Source: Phascolarctobacterium sp. (GTDB lineage: Bacteria; Bacillota; Negativicutes; Acidaminococcales; Acidaminococcaceae). Taken from it: a stretch of 64,000 nt of DNA. A program made the position numbers and the translations under genes. Location: assembly GCF_030531065.1 (NCBI RefSeq), contig NZ_JAUNOQ010000004.1, forward strand, positions 1 to 64,000, in the 5' to 3' direction. Below, piece by piece: positions 61,435 to 64,000 of the stretch. Each line of letters opens with the position of its first letter. Position 1 is the stretch's first letter. The notes beneath the pieces are model-generated. The model made no database searches and was not told the DNA's origin. It saw only the letters and a program-made list of their open reading frames with translations.

Positions 61435-63000
61435 TTAAGCCTTAGGCCCTGCCGAAAGAATGTAGTCAGTAATCAGCCCATGAAACTTAGCTACATTTTT
61501 GCCGAACAGCGCCGCCAATCTGTGCAGCTGCTCGTCGTAAGCCTCTTTATCCTCCCAAGTGTTGCGCGGATTCAGGATATCTGCCGGGACATCCGGACAA
61601 GAGGTTGGTATTTGAAAACCGAAGACAGGAAAGCTTTCCCACTTTACCTTGTCCAGCTCTCCGTCCAAAACGGCATTGACCAGACGGCGGGTATATTGCA
61701 AGCGTATGCGATGCCCCTTACCATAAGGCCCTGCGCTCCAGCCCGTATTAACCAGATAAACGGACGCGCCGTATTTGTTAATCCGCTCGCCCAGCATTTT
61801 GGCGTAGGTCAGCGGCGGCAGCGGCAGGAAAGGCTCGCCGAAGCCAATGGAAAAGGTAGCCTGCGGCTCCACAATTCCGTCCTCCGTTCCCGCAACCTTG
61901 CTGGTATAGCCGGAAAGATAATGGTACATGGCCTGCTCCGTCGACAGCTTAGCCACCGGCGGCAGCACGCCGAAGGCGTCGGCCGTAAGGAAAACGATGG
62001 TCTTAGGATGAGCCGCCACGCTGGGCAGCAAAGCGTTATCGATATAATACAGAGGATAGGCCGCACGGGTATTTTCCGTCAAAGCGATATCGTCATAATC
62101 CGGCTGGCCTTCCTCGTCCAAAATCACATTTTCCAGCACAGTATTTTCCTTAATCGCCCGGAAAATCTGCGGCTCCGTATATTCGCTTAAATGAATGCAC
62201 TTGGCGTAGCAGCCGCCTTCGATATTAAAAATACCGTCCCTGCCCCAGCCATGCTCGTCGTCGCCTACCAAAGCGCGGGTTCCATCGGCAGAAAGCGTAG
62301 TCTTACCCGTACCGCTAAGTCCGAAAAACAGCGCCGTGTCGCCCTTCTCGCCTACGTTGGCCGAGCAGTGCATGGAAAAAACGTCCTGCTTAGGCAACAG
62401 GTAATTCATAACCGTAAAAATACCCTTCTTCATTTCGCCGGCATACTGGCCGCCGCCAATGAGCACAACCTTTTCCTTCAGATTGATGATAACGAACATC
62501 TCCGAGTGTACGCCGTCCTGCTCAGCATCGGCGTACACTCCGGGCATACACATCACCGTAAAGCCCTCGGCGTCCATGGGCACGGTTTCGTCGCTGATAA
62601 ACAGATTGCGAATGAACAGCTGGTGCCAGGCCAGCTCGTTGACAAAATGCACCGGCAGGCGATAGCGCGCGTCAGCTCCCGCATAAACGTCGGTAACATA
62701 CATTTTATGGCTGGCGGCATAAGCCAGCATTTTGCGGTACAAACGCTCAAAGGTTTCCGGAGTGCAGGGCTGATTGTTTTCCCAGCACAGCTCTTCATGC
62801 GTGGTTGCATCATCCACAAAAAATTTATCCTTGGGAGATCGGCCCGTGCGTTTGCCCGTGGCTACGCGCAAAGCGCCGTTAGCGGCCAGAATGCCTTCGC
62901 CGTTACGCAAAGCCTCCTGCACCAGTTCCTCGCGGGACAAATCGAAAACCGGACGCTGCACCGCCGCATCAATTTCCTGTCTTAATTTCGTCAAAGCCAT
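61435..63000 (-). CDS. pckA: Phosphoenolpyruvate carboxykinase (ATP)
   Basis: 521 aa from the preferred ATG at 63000. Catalyses oxaloacetate + ATP to PEP + CO2 + ADP; in anaerobes often run in the CO2-fixing direction towards succinate. The kinase-1a loop [13 protein letters not shown] is at about 237-249, kinase-2 GDDEHGWG at about 257-264, and [12 protein letters not shown] near 54. TGGAGAG lies 6 bases upstream of the chosen ATG; an upstream start would add seven residues unlike the family. Own terminator at 61330. Confidence 0.95.
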   Translation of the reverse strand: MALTKLRQEIDAAVQRPVFDLSREELVQEALRNGEGILAANGALRVATGKRTGRSPKDKFFVDDATTHEELCWENNQPCTPETFERLYRKMLAYAASHKMYVTDVYAGADARYRLPVHFVNELAWHQLFIRNLFISDETVPMDAEGFTVMCMPGVYADAEQDGVHSEMFVIINLKEKVVLIGGGQYAGEMKKGIFTVMNYLLPKQDVFSMHCSANVGEKGDTALFFGLSGTGKTTLSADGTRALVGDDEHGWGRDGIFNIEGGCYAKCIHLSEYTEPQIFRAIKENTVLENVILDEEGQPDYDDIALTENTRAAYPLYYIDNALLPSVAAHPKTIVFLTADAFGVLPPVAKLSTEQAMYHYLSGYTSKVAGTEDGIVEPQATFSIGFGEPFLPLPPLTYAKMLGERINKYGASVYLVNTGWSAGPYGKGHRIRLQYTRRLVNAVLDGELDKVKWESFPVFGFQIPTSCPDVPADILNPRNTWEDKEAYDEQLHRLAALFGKNVAKFHGLITDYILSAGPKA

Positions 63001-63025
63001 AAAAATCTCTCCAGTACTCAAATTG

Positions 63026-63949
63026 TTATTTGCTTTCCTTTAATACATAAAACGGGTCGACGTTCTGCCCGTCTGCCAAAACCTCGTAATGCAGATGCGG
63101 CCCCGTGCTGTAGCCCGTACTGCCAACAAAGCCGATGATCTCGCCCTTGATGACCTGCTGACCGGCGCTCACCGCCAGGCCGCTCATATGCCCGTAAATA
63201 GTTTCGTAACCGTTGCCATGATTTAAGCGGATGCACCGGCCATAGCCGCCGTTCCACCCGGCCTGCTCCACCGTACCTGCCGCAGTCGCGTATACCGGCG
63301 CGCCAAACTCCACAGCGATATCCACGCCCGTATGCCATTCATAGCCCGCGTCGATAGGATCCGTGCGCCCGCCGTAACCGCTGCTGATAACGCCGCCGTC
63401 CGTCGGCCAGCGGTCCGGGAACGCTGCCAGCGTACCGCTACGCCCCTCCAGCTCGCCCAGCAAATTGCTTACAGAGCGTTTCGTCGCGTCCAGACCGCGG
63501 CGGATATTAACATTCTGCGCCTGCAAAATAGCCATCGTACTTGCCGCGTCCATGCTTTTTGCACCGCCCTGCCCTGTATAAGATCCGGCGGCGGCAGGCG
63601 TATTCGTCAAGGCTCCGGCGTTCAGCTTGCTGCTGTCCACATCGCGAATGATGGCCCGGCGCAGCTTCTTCTCCAAATTAGAGATTTCGGCCATATCGCG
63701 CAGCATTTTTTCATGATCGTTTAAAAGCTGCTGCAGCTTGGTCTGCTGCTCCTCCTTATGCTCCTTATACGCGGCAAATTCCGCCGCCTCGCTACGGTAA
63801 TCCGCCAGCTGATAATACAAATAACCGACCGTTCCTACCGCTGCGGTCAGGAGCACCGCCACAGCTGCCAGCCCGGCTTTAAGCCTGCTGTACGCAAAAC
63901 GCGCCGTTCTACCGTCCGGCAGACGCAGCTCGCATTTTTTGTCCTGCAT
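63026..63949 (-). CDS. M23-family peptidoglycan endopeptidase with coiled coil
   Basis: 307 aa. An N-terminal cytoplasmic/basic start and one membrane segment ([23 protein letters not shown], about 28-50) are followed by a coiled coil (about 55-100). The C-terminal LytM domain has the metal ligands: [21 protein letters not shown] near 214-234 and the HLHYEV motif near 290. It cleaves peptide cross-links in the wall, or acts as a regulator of an amidase. Ends 26 bp before pckA. Confidence 0.9.
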   Translation of the reverse strand: MQDKKCELRLPDGRTARFAYSRLKAGLAAVAVLLTAAVGTVGYLYYQLADYRSEAAEFAAYKEHKEEQQTKLQQLLNDHEKMLRDMAEISNLEKKLRRAIIRDVDSSKLNAGALTNTPAAAGSYTGQGGAKSMDAASTMAILQAQNVNIRRGLDATKRSVSNLLGELEGRSGTLAAFPDRWPTDGGVISSGYGGRTDPIDAGYEWHTGVDIAVEFGAPVYATAAGTVEQAGWNGGYGRCIRLNHGNGYETIYGHMSGLAVSAGQQVIKGEIIGFVGSTGYSTGPHLHYEVLADGQNVDPFYVLKESK

Positions 63950-64000
63950 TGATTATTACCTCACTTAAAAAGGCCAAAGCGCTGGCCCACCGTCAGTAAT

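Overview
The window is a bacterial chromosome segment, most likely from an anaerobic Firmicute of the class Negativicutes. This is a tentative reading from gene content: a serine T-box and a THI-box before a short ThiC, FakA/DegV, LCP protein, DcuC, ATP-type PEP carboxykinase, and a polyphosphate locus with two Ppx/GppA proteins. Housekeeping genes are fairly GC-rich, while several accessory blocks are clearly AT-rich. I saw no rRNA or tRNA gene.

Layout. 1-8125 is a defence/mobile block: a 5'-truncated type III restriction (Res) gene, a 1,425-aa protein with an Mrr-like nuclease domain and a STAND-type NTPase domain (Avs-like architecture), and a complete ISL3-family insertion sequence at 6509-8118 flanked by a 7-bp direct repeat. 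8571-35802 is mostly core genome: ppk1 and two divergent Ppx/GppA genes, a peptidase T-like enzyme, MntP, a split ThrE-type exporter, a uracil-DNA glycosylase-like protein, a barnase-like lipoprotein with barstar, an SsuABC/TauABC-like transporter, an ABC-F protein, a MATE pump, serC-serA-phosphatase behind a T-box with a duplicated antiterminator/terminator module, TPP riboswitch-thiC, dcuC, and a GtrA / diacylglycerol kinase / LTA-synthase-like operon. 36008-50047 is an AT-rich type II-A CRISPR-Cas island followed by a truncated ATPase gene. 50309-63949 is core again, almost all on the minus strand: rlmH, htrA, walJ-like, fur/perR, fakA, degV, LCP protein, CoA pyrophosphatase, an Hpt protein with a hybrid histidine kinase, pckA and an M23 peptidase.

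The standout is the CRISPR-Cas island. The order on the minus strand is cas9, cas1, cas2, csn2, leader and a three-repeat array, with tracrRNA encoded divergently just upstream of cas9. A 6.5-kb integrative mobilizable element (serine recombinase, MobV relaxase, RepA_N initiator, Cys-rich VLP protein, XRE regulator and two small cargo genes) has integrated inside the 3' end of cas9. Its ends are 24-bp imperfect inverted repeats abutting an AA/TT core. Removing the element at that core joins the two cas9 pieces in frame into a 1,365-codon gene, close to the 1,368 aa of S. pyogenes Cas9. In the integrated state Cas9 loses its last 62 residues, the end of the PAM-interacting domain, and gains 12 foreign ones. 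The element may therefore act as a reversible off switch for CRISPR immunity, and also separate cas1-cas2-csn2 from cas9 transcription and translational coupling.
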